Shown: positions 1-8,732 of the stretch, one piece after another | Numbering within the stretch: position 1 is the first letter of the stretch | Layout of the letters: each line of letters starts with the position of its first letter | Assembly (NCBI RefSeq): GCF_019083965.1 | Contig: NZ_JAHRCY010000002.1 | Span: 1-64,000, forward strand | Length of the DNA: 64,000 bases | Origin: Catellatospora tritici | GTDB taxonomy: Bacteria > Actinomycetota > Actinomycetes > Mycobacteriales > Micromonosporaceae | Direction of reading: 5' to 3' | Translations under genes and position numbers: made by a program | Notes under the pieces: generated by a model | What the model was told of the DNA's origin: nothing | The model's database searches: none | The model's input: only the letters and a program-made list of their open reading frames with translations

Positions 1-2394
1 GCCGGAGCGCTGCAGGGTGGTGTCGGCCGGGTAGTAGGCCAGCACGTCGTTCTGGGTGCCGCCGGTGAAGGTGCCGGTGGCGGTGCTGGCGGCGGCGTCG
101 TACTCGTGCGGGCTGGAGGTGCCGAACACGCCGGTGCCGTTGATGCCGATGTCGTGCGCCACCTGGTCCAGCCGGTTGCCGCTGGTCGCCTTGGCCAGCC
201 ACAGCCCACCCGGCAGGCCGTTGCTCGCGCGTCCGGTGGACAGCAGGTCGGCCCGGCCGTCCATGGTCAGGTCGTCGACCGCCTCCGGTGCGCCGGCCTG
301 CGCGGTGAAGGTCAGCGAGGCGCTGTCGCCGACGTTGCCGCCGGCCGACAGCCCGGTGACGGTGATGGTGTTGGTGAACCGGGTCGGCACGATGGCGAAC
401 GTGAGCTGCCCGGCCGCCACGGGAACGGGCGTGCCGGCGTTGAGCTGGTACATGTAGGACGTCGGCGCGGTGCCCGTCACCGGCGGGGTGATCGTCACCT
501 GTACCGACGCGCCCACGGTGGCGCCACCGGCCACGGTGACGCCCGGCGGCCCGGCCCGGGTGGGGTCGAACTTGAACTGGCAGGTGGTGGAGTAGGCCGG
601 GCTGTACGAGAAGCCGTCGTAGGTCCGCACCCGCCACGAGAACGTGGTGACGGCGCCCGCGGCGGCGTTCTCCAGGACGGCCTTGCCGACGATCGCGACG
701 GCGGTGCTGCCGGACCCGAAGTCGAAGTTCGCCGGGTTGGTGGAGTACAGGATCGTGCCGGGCGCGGATGACTTCCACAGCTCGAAACCGGCCCCGACCG
801 ACCCGCCGTCCGGGTCGGCCACCACCGCCCGGAGGCTGACATCGGCGTCGCCGATGGTCGTCAGGCCCGTGCACGTGGTCAGCGGTGAGGTCGACAGGCT
901 CGTCGGCGTGCTGGGCGGCTGGTTGTACTCCAGGTTCAACGTGGTCAGGTTCGGGTCGAACTCCTTCCACGAGTTGTGGTCGTTGGCCTCGTTGCTGCCC
1001 ATCAGCAGGAACGTCTGGGTGTTGCCCAGTCGGGCGGCGACGGTGGACAGCACGTCGAACTCGACGTCGGCGGCCGGGCACGAGGAGCTGTAGCCGTGCG
1101 CCTCGGGCTGGCCGTCCACCACGCTGCCCTGCTTGCCGTTCCAGTAGTTCCAGGTCGCGTTCGACGACGAGAGGGTGTACGCGGTCGGGGCGTACACGTT
1201 GACGGTGCTCGCGGTGCACGACCACGACCACACCTCGCGGCTGCGCAGGGTCGCCTTGTGCACGGTGCTGCCCGCCGCCAGCGTCGGCAGCGCGAAGTTG
1301 ATCAGGGTGTGCGACCACATGGACCCCGAGTTGCCGACCTGCATGTGCCCGTCGGGGTCGGGAGTGTCGTTCCAGTAGCTGCTCGACGGGTACGGCTGCG
1401 CCACCGAGGCCCACCCGGTCTTGTTGTAGCTCTTCGGCGTCCACACCGGAGTCGGGTCGATGAACACCGGATACGTGGTCTTCGCGCCGGTCAGCAGCGC
1501 GAGGTCGGGCGTCAGCGTGATCGCGTCCGGACCGACGGCCAGCCCGATCCGCCCCACGGTCGCGGCGGCGCCAGGGGCCACCGCCGACGACCGCGCCGGG
1601 CGCCCGTCGGCGATGCGGCCCTTGACCTGCGGCACGTCACCGACCGGGGTGGAGTCCCACATCTTCGGGGGCTGGGCCCGCAGCAGGGTCTGGCCGAACC
1701 CGTCCCGGCCGGACAGGCCGCCGTCGGCGTCGACCCGCAGCGTCATTCCGGTGGCCCGGGTCGCCATCCGCAGCTCGCGTAGCCGCGGATCGTGGGCCGC
1801 CCGCGCGTCCTTGACCACCAGCACCTCGCTCACCCCGCCCTGGTCGGTGACCCGCACCCGCAGGTCGACCCCGGGCAGGATCTCGGCGTAGGTGGCGGTG
1901 TCACCCGACAGCACGGGCGCGGGAAGCGTCATCGGCAGCGACAGCGACAGCCCGGCCGCGCCGCCGTCCATCGTCGCGAACGGCCCGTTGCCCCCGCCGG
2001 ACAGCCGCACCGGCGCGGTCGTGACGGCCGGTGACACCGAACCGTCTGCGTTGGGGCGCAGCGTGGCATCCAATCGCGACCACTTCGTGCCGATGCGCTT
2101 GCGCACCGGCTGCGCGTTCAGCGACAGCGACATGCCGCCGTCCGGGCGTGCGACCAGCTCGCTGGTGGACGTTGTCGACCCGGTCACGACGACGGGCTCG
2201 CCCGATTTCCTGGCCTGCGCGACCGCCTGCGCCACCGTCAACGTGTCGGGGTCGACCGCCGGTGCTGTCACCGCTGCGGTGCTCGCCGCTGCGGCGCCAC
2301 CGGGCACCGCTGCCACCCCGACCACCAGCGACGAGAGCGCGACGGTCGCCATCGCGACCCACCCGCGTCCACGTCGCGAACCGTGTCCTCGCAT
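1..2394 (-). CDS. Secreted DNRLRE-type / FG-GAP protein, 3' end outside window
   Basis: The reading frame is open for 798 codons and runs off the left edge, so the C-terminus is missing. The start is the ATG at 2394, preceded by GGAAGG. An arginine-rich n-region and a hydrophobic stretch ending near GGAAAA form a signal peptide, so the protein should be exported. Residues about 318-450 resemble the DNRLRE (disaggregatase-related) domain, with WASV and a WSW segment. A fibronectin-like Thr/Pro-rich region follows. From about residue 700 the Asp-rich segment DDLTMDGRADLL looks like an FG-GAP/VCBS propeller repeat. Such proteins are common extracellular, probably polysaccharide- or wall-associated, proteins of actinomycetes. 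No substrate can be named. It is transcribed divergently from the next gene. Confidence 0.8.
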   Translation of the reverse strand, partial: MRGHGSRRGRGWVAMATVALSSLVVGVAAVPGGAAAASTAAVTAPAVDPDTLTVAQAVAQARKSGEPVVVTGSTTSTSELVARPDGGMSLSLNAQPVRKRIGTKWSRLDATLRPNADGSVSPAVTTAPVRLSGGGNGPFATMDGGAAGLSLSLPMTLPAPVLSGDTATYAEILPGVDLRVRVTDQGGVSEVLVVKDARAAHDPRLRELRMATRATGMTLRVDADGGLSGRDGFGQTLLRAQPPKMWDSTPVGDVPQVKGRIADGRPARSSAVAPGAAATVGRIGLAVGPDAITLTPDLALLTGAKTTYPVFIDPTPVWTPKSYNKTGWASVAQPYPSSSYWNDTPDPDGHMQVGNSGSMWSHTLINFALPTLAAGSTVHKATLRSREVWSWSCTASTVNVYAPTAYTLSSSNATWNYWNGKQGSVVDGQPEAHGYSSSCPAADVEFDVLSTVAARLGNTQTFLLMGSNEANDHNSWKEFDPNLTTLNLEYNQPPSTPTSLSTSPLTTCTGLTTIGDADVSLRAVVADPDGGSVGAGFELWKSSAPGTILYSTNPANFDFGSGSTAVAIVGKAVLENAAAGAVTTFSWRVRTYDGFSYSPAYSTTCQFKFDPTRAGPPGVTVAGGATVGASVQVTITPPVTGTAPTSYMYQLNAGTPVPVAAGQLTFAIVPTRFTNTITVTGLSAGGNVGDSASLTFTAQAGAPEAVDDLTMDGRADLLSTGRASNGLPGGLWLAKATSGNRLDQVAHDIGINGTGVFGTSSPHEYDAAASTATGTFTGGTQNDVLAYYPADTTLQRSG

Positions 2395-2636
2395 GAACAG
2401 TGCATCCCTTCCCCGCGGGGCGCCCACCGCCCCAGGCGGCTGAAGCTAACCATCAAATCGACGTCGGTAGGGGGCAGTCGGTGCGCCCGCCGCCCACGCC
2501 CGGGTGGCGGATCGCCTGTGCCGCAACGGTTGGCTGCGACCGTCCGGGTGAGGTGGCGGGCCGGCCGTCCACCGGCGCCAGGTCGGCGTGGACACCGATG
2601 CGTGCCTGCTCGCGGGGCACCGCTACTGTCGCGCCC

Positions 2637-3206
2637 GTGATCAAACCGCCCGACCCGCCCTGGCAGCCGCCCGAGCCGCCCCCGCCCTACGTGCCGACCC
2701 CGTCGCCCTACGCCGGCGCGCAGGGGTCCGGTGCGCCGCATCCGTACCCCGTCGCCGCACCGCCGGCCACGGGCGAGGGGCGGCATCGCAAGCTGATCGT
2801 GGGCCTGGTCGCGGGCGGGTTGGCGCTGCTACTGCTCCTGTGCTGCTGCGGGCTCCTGCGACGGTTGCTCGCCTCCCCGGCCGCCCGCCCGCCGCAGCCG
2901 AGCGACCTCTGGTCGGCGCAGCCGCTCTCCTCGCCGTACGCCCGTGCGTCGCACCTGGTGACCTTCCGGGCCAGCGGCCCCGCGAAGGCCACGGTGTACT
3001 GGTCCTGGCCACGCGGGGCCAGCCACGACGAGGTCCCGCTGCCCTGTGAGTGGTTCTGGAAGACCGAGGACGACGCCGCTCAGATCGCGGTGCGGGTGGT
3101 CGCCCCGGGCAAGTCGGTGACCTGTGCCGTGCTCGTCGACGGGGTGGAGCGCATCAGCATCACGCACCAGGACGAGGCCTACTGCCTGATCGATCTCACG
3201 ATGTGA
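2637..3206 (+). CDS. Proline-rich single-pass membrane protein, unknown function
   Basis: The encoded protein has 189 residues from the GTG at 2637, where the proline-rich N-terminus (PPDPPWQPPEPPPPY) begins. Upstream in-frame codons read as non-coding. A basic patch (GRHRK) precedes one hydrophobic helix near residues 55-75 ending in a Cys cluster (LLLCCCGLL), then about 110 residues outside. The layout, a Pro-rich cytoplasmic tail, one TM and a small extracytoplasmic domain with conserved-looking Cys, is typical of actinobacterial MmpS-like or DUF-type membrane proteins. The outer part has VTFRASG and VTCAVLVDG, resembling an MmpS-like beta fold, but I cannot assign it. It sits alone between a divergent and a convergent gene. 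Confidence 0.7.
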   Translation: MIKPPDPPWQPPEPPPPYVPTPSPYAGAQGSGAPHPYPVAAPPATGEGRHRKLIVGLVAGGLALLLLLCCCGLLRRLLASPAARPPQPSDLWSAQPLSSPYARASHLVTFRASGPAKATVYWSWPRGASHDEVPLPCEWFWKTEDDAAQIAVRVVAPGKSVTCAVLVDGVERISITHQDEAYCLIDLTM

Positions 3207-3218
3207 CGAGGCGGGGGG

Positions 3219-3782
3219 TCAGGTGCCGCGCGGTGCGCGCAACCCGTCGCGGATGACCTCCAGTACCGGCCCCAGGTCCCGACCTCGGTAGCGCTGCATC
3301 GCCTGGCAGCCCACCATCAGGGTCTTGACGTCGGCGGCGGTCAGGTCGGGGCGCACCGCCCCGGCGGCCTGGGCGCGGGCCAGCAGTGCCCCGATCGCGT
3401 CCATGAAGGACTGCTCGGCACCGGGCGCGGTGGCCTCGATGTCGAACCCGGCGCCGGCCAGCGCCTCGGCCAGCCCCTTGTCCGTGGCGCCCTCGTCGGT
3501 CATGAACGCGAAGAACCCGTAGAACGCCTCGGCCGGGTCGGCGTCGGCGAACTCGCGGGCCCGGCCGACCAGGCGGTCGACCCGGTCCAGCACGATCGCC
3601 TCGTACAGCGCCTCTTTGGTGGGGAAGTGGCGGTAGACCGTGCCCGCGCCGACCCCCGCGCGGCGGGCGATCTCGTCGATGGGCACGGACAGGCCCTCGG
3701 CCGCGAACACCTCGTATGCCACGGCGAGCACCCGTTCGCGGTTGCGGCGGGCGTCGGCGCGCAGGGGTCGATCGCCACTCAT
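3219..3782 (-). CDS. TetR/AcrR-family transcriptional regulator
   Basis: A 187-residue TetR-type repressor. The N-terminal helix-turn-helix is clear: residues about 10-60 contain VLAVAYEVFAAEG, IDEIARRAGVGAGTVYRHF and the following PTKEALYEAI. The C-terminal part is a ligand-binding/dimerisation domain of the SCIFF type common in actinomycetes (LTAADVKTLMVGCQAMQRY). It is divergent from the metallo-beta-lactamase-fold gene at 3948, and a repeat-rich stretch lies between them, so it probably represses that gene and itself. The inducer is unknown. The ATG at 3782 gives full family length. Confidence 0.9.
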   Translation of the reverse strand: MSGDRPLRADARRNRERVLAVAYEVFAAEGLSVPIDEIARRAGVGAGTVYRHFPTKEALYEAIVLDRVDRLVGRAREFADADPAEAFYGFFAFMTDEGATDKGLAEALAGAGFDIEATAPGAEQSFMDAIGALLARAQAAGAVRPDLTAADVKTLMVGCQAMQRYRGRDLGPVLEVIRDGLRAPRGT

Positions 3783-3863
3783 GGCTGAATCCGTGCGCCC
3801 TGACCTGCGCGCCGAGTGGCGGAGGCGCGTATCACGCCGACGGCCGATGGCAACCGGGGCGAG

Positions 3864-3903
3864 CGTTCCGTATAGTAAGTGGGGCGCACGTTCCGATTAT
3901 ACG
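3864..3903. promoter_or_regulatory. Candidate TetR operator and promoter region
   Basis: Two direct copies of CGTTCCG, 25 nt apart (3864-3870 and 3889-3895), are interleaved with an inverted pair CGTATA (3869-3874) and TATACG (3898-3903). TATAGT at 3871 looks like a -10 hexamer. The position between the divergent tetR and metallo-hydrolase genes is where a TetR repressor normally binds. The assignment is inferred from position and symmetry only. Confidence 0.45.
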
Positions 3904-3947
3904 TACGCCACCGGCACGCCGGTCGACCCCTGGACGAAGGACTGATC

Positions 3948-4979
3948 ATGCGTGGCATCCTCGCGGCGCTCGGCGCCCGCCCTGACGGCGCGCGCGGCGA
4001 GCGCGTGCGACGCTCCCCGCACTTCCACGACGGGACGTTCCACAACACCGCGCCGACCCGCACCGTCACGCCCGGCGGCAAGGTGCTGCGCGAATACCTG
4101 TTCGGCAAGCAGCGGCGGACCCCCACCGGCGCGGTCCCGCTGGTGACCCCGGGCGCCCCGGCCACCGACCGCGGCCTGCACATCACCTGGTACGGCCATG
4201 CCACCGCGCTGGTCGAGATCGAGGGTCGCCGCGTGCTGCTCGACCCGGTCTGGAGCGACCGCTGCTCGCCGACCCCGTTCGCGGGCCCGAAGCGGCTGCA
4301 CCCGATGCCGGTGGCGCTGGCCGACCTGCCCGCCGTCGACGCCGTCGTCATCTCACACGACCACTACGACCACCTCGACATGCCGACGATCGAGCACCTG
4401 ACCCGCACCCAGAGCGCGCCGTTCCTGGTGCCGCTGGGCGTCGGCGCGCACCTGGACCGCTGGGGCGTGCCCGCCGACCGGATCATCGAGCTGGACTGGG
4501 AGGAAAGTGCCCAGATCGGCGGCCTGACGCTGACCGCCACCGAGGCGCAGCACTTCTCCGGCCGGGGTCTGTCTCGCAACCACACGCTGTGGAGCTCGTG
4601 GGTGATCGCGGGGGAGCAGCGGCGCGTCTTCTACACCGGCGACTCCGGCTACTTCGGTGGCTACGCCGAGATCGGGCACCGGCACGGGCCCTTCGACGCC
4701 ACGCTGATGCAGATCGGGGCGTACGACCACGCCTGGCCGCAGATCCACATGTTCCCGGAGGAGGCCGTCGAGGCCCACCGTGACCTCGGCGGCGGCCTGC
4801 TCATCCCGGTGCACTGGGCCACCTTCAACCTCGCCCTGCACGCCTGGTCCGAGCCGGTCGAGCGGGTGTGGCGCGAGGCCAAGGCGCACGACGTCACCCT
4901 GGCCGTGCCCCGGCCCGGCGAGCGCGTCGACGTCGACGCCCCGCCCGCGATCGACCCGTGGTGGCAGCCGCTGGCCTGA
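3948..4979 (+). CDS. Metallo-beta-lactamase-fold hydrolase, NAPE-PLD/UlaG type
   Basis: A 343-residue protein of the broad family that contains UlaG and N-acyl-phosphatidylethanolamine phospholipase D. The first metal motif HDHYDH is at residues 137-142. A WYGHAT segment (about residue 83) opens the fold, a GDSGY segment provides the bridging Asp, and IPVHW carries the late His, so both metal sites look intact. The start is the ATG at 3948 after GAAGGA; an earlier in-frame ATG at 3879 would run through the operator region and is disfavoured. The TetR gene upstream is divergent and probably controls it. The substrate is unknown; lipid or lactone hydrolysis are family options. Confidence 0.85.
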   Translation: MRGILAALGARPDGARGERVRRSPHFHDGTFHNTAPTRTVTPGGKVLREYLFGKQRRTPTGAVPLVTPGAPATDRGLHITWYGHATALVEIEGRRVLLDPVWSDRCSPTPFAGPKRLHPMPVALADLPAVDAVVISHDHYDHLDMPTIEHLTRTQSAPFLVPLGVGAHLDRWGVPADRIIELDWEESAQIGGLTLTATEAQHFSGRGLSRNHTLWSSWVIAGEQRRVFYTGDSGYFGGYAEIGHRHGPFDATLMQIGAYDHAWPQIHMFPEEAVEAHRDLGGGLLIPVHWATFNLALHAWSEPVERVWREAKAHDVTLAVPRPGERVDVDAPPAIDPWWQPLA

Positions 4980-5043
4980 GTGAGCGCGGCCGGGGTCGAT
5001 ACCATGCGGATGGTCTGATCCACCACGGCGCGGGGGAAACGGT

Positions 5044-5742
5044 ATGAGCGGCAACAGGGTCGGCGGCGACCTGCTCGACAACGTGGCCTGGGCCGCGCTG
5101 AGCGGACCGCTGGCGGGCCTGGCCCGGCGCCACGGCCAGGCGGGCGTGTTCGACTCCGACGTCTCGCCGTTCGGGGCCGTCGCCCCGGGCGCGGGCGCCC
5201 AGGGCTGGGCGGACTTCGCCGAACTGCTCGGCCCCGGCGGGTCGGCCCTGCTCACCGGCGACTTCGAGGTCCCGGACGGGTGGACGGTCCGCTTCGGGCT
5301 GGACGGCGTGCAGCTGGTGGACGTCGCCGGGGTGGTGGACCAGGAGGAGCCGGAGGCGGTGCTGCTCGGCGCCGCCGACGTGCCGGAGATGCTCGACCTG
5401 GTCGCCCGGACCAAGCCCGGCCCGTTCGGGCCGCGCACCGTCGAGATGGGCACCTACCTCGGCATCCGGCGCGACGGGGTGCTGGTGGCGATGGCCGGCG
5501 AGCGGCTGCGGCTGCCCGGGTACACCGAGATCAGCGCGGTCTGCACCGACCCGGCGGCACGCGGGCAAGGGCTGGCCGGACGGCTGGTCCGCGCCGTGGG
5601 CGCGGTCGTCCACGCGCGTGGCGACACGCCGTTCCTGCACGCGGCGGTGACCAACACCAACGCGATCCGGCTGTATCAGGCGCTCGGCTTCGAACGGCGG
5701 CGCCAGACGCCGTTCGCGGTGGTCGAGGTGCCGCAGCCCTGA
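5044..5742 (+). CDS. GNAT-family N-acetyltransferase
   Basis: A 232-residue protein whose C-terminal half is a GNAT fold of the FR47 kind. Acetyl-CoA motif A is visible as ISAVCTDPAARGQGLAGRL (Q/RxxGxG/A type), followed by an AVTNTNAIRLYQALGFERR segment typical of motif B. The N-terminal 100 residues are the extra domain found in this subgroup and are Gly/Ala-rich. The ATG at 5044 is used. The acceptor substrate is unknown. It follows the metallo-hydrolase by 64 nt, so the two could be co-transcribed. Confidence 0.85.
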   Translation: MSGNRVGGDLLDNVAWAALSGPLAGLARRHGQAGVFDSDVSPFGAVAPGAGAQGWADFAELLGPGGSALLTGDFEVPDGWTVRFGLDGVQLVDVAGVVDQEEPEAVLLGAADVPEMLDLVARTKPGPFGPRTVEMGTYLGIRRDGVLVAMAGERLRLPGYTEISAVCTDPAARGQGLAGRLVRAVGAVVHARGDTPFLHAAVTNTNAIRLYQALGFERRRQTPFAVVEVPQP

Positions 5743-5756
5743 GCCGCCGGACGGCT

Positions 5757-5807
5757 CAGGGCAATCGGCGGCCCAGGGCAATCGGCGGCCCAGGGCAATC
5801 GGCGGCT
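5757..5807. repeat. Three tandem copies of a 17-bp unit
   Basis: CAGGGCAATCGGCGGCC occurs three times head to tail (5757-5773, 5774-5790, 5791-5807, the last ending in T). A decayed fourth copy lies at about 5808-5826, touching the stop codon of the HEAT-repeat gene. It occupies the short space between two convergent genes. Confidence 0.9.
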
Positions 5808-5822
5808 CACGCAGTCGGCGGC

Positions 5823-7685
5823 TCAGGCCAGGCGGCGCAGGGCCGTGGCGGCCGCGTCACGCACGCGCGGGTCGGGGTCGTCCAGCAGCGGGCGTACGTG
5901 CTCAGCCCCGGCGGGATCGCCCAGCCGCCCGAACGCCTCGGCCGCACGCGCCCGCATGATCGCATCGTCGTCGGCGGTGGCGGTCTTGAGCTGATACTCC
6001 GGCTTCCATTCGGGCTTGTGTCCCAGCAGCCACACGTAGGCCCGGCGGACCCGCAGATCCCGGGTGTGGTGCACGTACTGCTGCGGGCCCGCGATCGCGG
6101 CCAGGCCCTGCCCGGCGGTGTGCCGCACCGCCCGGTCGGCGGTGGCGTCACCGAACAGGTGCCACAGCGTGGGCAGGGCGCGCGGGTCGCCGAGGCGGAC
6201 CAGCGCGCGCAGCGCGACCAGCGCGTACGCCGTGTCGCAGGCCCGGATCAGCTGCGGCACCGCCCGCTCGTCACCGTGGCGGGCCAGCACCCGCACCGCC
6301 CGCTCGCGCACGCGCGGGTCCGGGTCGTCGCAGGCCTCGATCGCGGCGGCCACCACGCGGGGGTCGCTGATCCGGCTGAGCGCGCGCAGCGCCAGGTCAC
6401 GTACCTCGGGGCGGTCGTGGTGCAGGCACTCCAGCAGGGTCGGCACGGCGTCCGGCGAGCCGATCTTGCCCAGCGCGTCGATCGCCGCGAACGGCGGGTT
6501 CGCGGAGCGCAGCATCGCGCACAGCGCGGGCACCCCCTCGACCGCCCGCAGCTCACCGAGCGCGAACGGGCCCTCATGCACCCACGCGTACTCGTCCAGG
6601 TACGCGACCAGGGTGTCGACGACGTCGGCGCCGTGCGCGGTCAGCCAGGTCGGGTCGGCGTGCCAGGGCGGGTCGGTCGGGTCGAGCGGGCGCTCGCGCA
6701 GCACCGTGGCCGCCTCCGGGCTGCCGATCTCGACCAGCCGGGCCACCGCGGCGCGGCGGGCCCACCGCCAGCGCGGGTCGTCGCGCTCCACCACCGTGCG
6801 CAGCAGCGCGACCTCGCGTACGCAGCCCGGCCCGACCAGCCCGGGGATGGCCGAGGACACCGTGCCGGGTTCGTTGGCGGCGACCTTGCACAGCAGGGCG
6901 TCGCGGTGGGCGCGGTCGCGGGCCACCGCCCGCCCCCAGACCGCGACCCGCTGCTCCCAGCCGTTCTCGGCGTCCCACCACTGTTCGATCAGCGCGTCGA
7001 CCGGGGCGGTCGAGGCGTTCTCGGGCCGGGTGACGATGGTGTGGATCGCGGCCTGCACCGCGACCAGGCAGCAGAACCGGCCGTCGGGCACGTTCTCGGC
7101 GTGGTAGCCCTCCACCAGGTAGGGCAGCGCGGCGGCGTCGCGCAGCTCGCCCATCGCCCGCGCCACCGGGCCCCAGTGCCCACCGACGCCCGGCCGGGCG
7201 TCGACCAGCGCGGCGAGGCCCTGCCCGGCCAGCGGGTTCTTCGGGTTCAGCGATGGCCGAGGCAGCCCGAGCGCGTCGGCGAGGTGGATGTGCTCCTTGC
7301 GCAGGTCCTCGTACGCGGACTCGTCGGCGCGGTGGCGGTAGAGGTCGGTCAGCACCGCGTAGCGGACCAGCGCCGCGTCCGGGGTGCGCAGCAGCCGCTC
7401 GGCGTAGTTGTGCGGCGCGACGTAAAGCTCCTCGGGCCGCCGCTGCAGCGCTTCGACCAGGCGGACCGTGTTCGGGGCGATGCCGAGGCGGTGCAGGTCG
7501 GCCGGGACCACCCCGGCGTCGGGCGCGGCGTACAGCCAGGCGGCCTGGGCGGCGGCCGGGTTGCGGGTCAACCCGGTGACCGCGGCGGCGGCGCGTTCGA
7601 GGTGGGCGAGGAAGTCGCCGTCGCGCCCGAACGTCTGCCCGCGGTGGGTGCGAGCGGCCAGCCGCTTGATCTTCGCCGTAGTCAT
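5823..7685 (-). CDS. HEAT-repeat protein with degenerate N-terminal HD domain
   Basis: A 620-residue protein starting at the ATG at 7685. Residues about 10-200 resemble the HD-domain core seen in RelA/SpoT-like and related hydrolases (HRGQTFGRDGDFLAHLERAA, then AAWLYAAPDAG). The diagnostic HD pair, normally LLHD, reads LYAAPDA here, so the metal site looks lost. The C-terminal 350 residues are HEAT/PBS-lyase-type repeats, for example DPDPRVRERAVRVLARHG and GSPDAVPTLLECLHH. HEAT arrays bind proteins, so a scaffold role is likely. A longer upstream reading is unlikely because it crosses the gap to the divergent DUF2795 gene. Confidence 0.8.
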   Translation of the reverse strand: MTTAKIKRLAARTHRGQTFGRDGDFLAHLERAAAAVTGLTRNPAAAQAAWLYAAPDAGVVPADLHRLGIAPNTVRLVEALQRRPEELYVAPHNYAERLLRTPDAALVRYAVLTDLYRHRADESAYEDLRKEHIHLADALGLPRPSLNPKNPLAGQGLAALVDARPGVGGHWGPVARAMGELRDAAALPYLVEGYHAENVPDGRFCCLVAVQAAIHTIVTRPENASTAPVDALIEQWWDAENGWEQRVAVWGRAVARDRAHRDALLCKVAANEPGTVSSAIPGLVGPGCVREVALLRTVVERDDPRWRWARRAAVARLVEIGSPEAATVLRERPLDPTDPPWHADPTWLTAHGADVVDTLVAYLDEYAWVHEGPFALGELRAVEGVPALCAMLRSANPPFAAIDALGKIGSPDAVPTLLECLHHDRPEVRDLALRALSRISDPRVVAAAIEACDDPDPRVRERAVRVLARHGDERAVPQLIRACDTAYALVALRALVRLGDPRALPTLWHLFGDATADRAVRHTAGQGLAAIAGPQQYVHHTRDLRVRRAYVWLLGHKPEWKPEYQLKTATADDDAIMRARAAEAFGRLGDPAGAEHVRPLLDDPDPRVRDAAATALRRLA

Positions 7686-7868
7686 GGCTCCGATTGAACC
7701 GTACGCCCGCGTCGGCCCGAACGCGGTCCACCCCTGTCCCGGCAGGTAGCCACCGCGCCGGTGACACGGCGTGCTTTGAGCCATGCTCGGCCGCAACATC
7801 CGGATCGCGTCCGCGCGGATTTGCGCGAACCCCCGATGGGGCCCGCCCCGGCGGGCCAGAGTCGAACT

Positions 7869-8168
7869 ATGCAGAACCAAGACTGGGCGCAGATGCAGCA
7901 GGCTCTGCGCGACATCGACTTCCCGGCCGACAAGGACGCCATCCTCGCGCACGTGCTCGAGTACACCAGTGACAGCGGCGTGGTGAAGCTCGCCCGGACC
8001 CTGCCGCCGGAGATCTACCGGAACATGTCGGAGCTGCGCAGTTCGGTGCGGCTCGACCCGTCGGTCGAGGAGGGCACGACCTCCTGGCAGCGGGCGGCCC
8101 AGGCCCGCTCCCACAACAAACGCGTCGCCTCCTACCTGCGCGCGGTGCCCGACACCCATCTGAGCTGA
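7869..8168 (+). CDS. DUF2795 domain protein
   Basis: A small 99-residue protein starting at the ATG at 7869. It matches the DUF2795 pattern: a helix with LRDIDFPADKDAILAHV, followed by a short region with LPPEIYRNMSEL. Proteins of this family are very common in Micromonosporaceae and Streptomyces. Their function is not known, and a small nucleic-acid- or protein-binding role has only been guessed. It is convergent with the SnoaL-like gene at 8182, with 13 nt between stops. Confidence 0.8.
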   Translation: MQNQDWAQMQQALRDIDFPADKDAILAHVLEYTSDSGVVKLARTLPPEIYRNMSELRSSVRLDPSVEEGTTSWQRAAQARSHNKRVASYLRAVPDTHLS

Positions 8169-8181
8169 CGGTGATGGCCGG

Positions 8182-8547
8182 TCAGCGGTAGTCGTCCTCC
8201 TTCAGTTCGATCACCCAGGCGCGGCGCTGCGCGATGAGGCCGTCGCGCATGACGAACACCTCGGCCATCGACATGCGCATCACCTCGCCGGTGTCCCTGG
8301 TGACCGAGCCGGTCAGTTCGGCCATCACGACATCGTCCTGCTCGACCAGGCGTACGACGTTCAGCGTCGGCGGTCCGATGAAGCCCGGACCCTCGATCGC
8401 TGCGTCGTACGCCTGTTTGCCGGTCAGGTGGAAGGCACCGTAGACGGTCCACTCGATGTCGTCGGTCAGGCACGACAGGATCTGCCCGTGGTCGTGGCGG
8501 CGGAATCCGTCCAGGTAGCGCTCGACCGTCTGCTTGTTGCGCGACAT
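8182..8547 (-). CDS. SnoaL-like / NTF2-fold protein
   Basis: A 121-residue protein of the NTF2-like superfamily in the nuclear transport/SnoaL_2 style: N-terminal helix KQTVERYLDGFRRHD, then ILSCLTDDIEWTVYG, and a C-terminal beta sheet. The ATG at 8547 is chosen because GGGAGG lies 9 nt upstream; an ATG at 8556 would have no spacing. This fold covers polyketide cyclases, ketosteroid isomerase-like enzymes and ligand-binding proteins. It is divergent from the three SgcJ-like genes and only distantly similar to them. It could be cluster-associated or a housekeeping SnoaL protein. Confidence 0.75.
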   Translation of the reverse strand: MSRNKQTVERYLDGFRRHDHGQILSCLTDDIEWTVYGAFHLTGKQAYDAAIEGPGFIGPPTLNVVRLVEQDDVVMAELTGSVTRDTGEVMRMSMAEVFVMRDGLIAQRRAWVIELKEDDYR

Positions 8548-8659
8548 GCCACCCATCCTCCCCCGAGGGTCATCTTCCTGGTTGCCGACCTCCGCGAACG
8601 CCCTCTGTGGCGACCGCACTCTCGGAGGTGCAGGGCGTATGCGCACCGAACAGGATGGT

Positions 8660-8699
8660 GGCGAAGCGAATCGACGTGCGTGCACGTTCTCGCTTCGCC
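8660..8699. promoter_or_regulatory. 40-bp dyad upstream of the SgcJ-like operon
   Basis: Perfect 10-bp arms GGCGAAGCGA (8660-8669) and TCGCTTCGCC (8690-8699) enclose a second small dyad around CGTGCGTGCACG. It lies 33-73 nt before the first SgcJ-like start codon and within the divergent promoter region. It could be an operator or a 5'-leader hairpin. Confidence 0.6.
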
Positions 8700-8732
8700 C
8701 AGTTCGGTGACCGCACAGATTGGAGTGCAGGC

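Noticed and set aside
2400..2636. N-terminal extension of the proline-rich membrane protein
   Set aside because: The extra 79 residues have the composition of non-coding sequence; the GTG at 2637 begins the Pro-rich part.
8182..8547. Fourth SgcJ paralogue
   Set aside because: It is NTF2-like, but the SgcJ-specific AW..NDA and SYQ.SP blocks are absent; kept only as a SnoaL-like protein.
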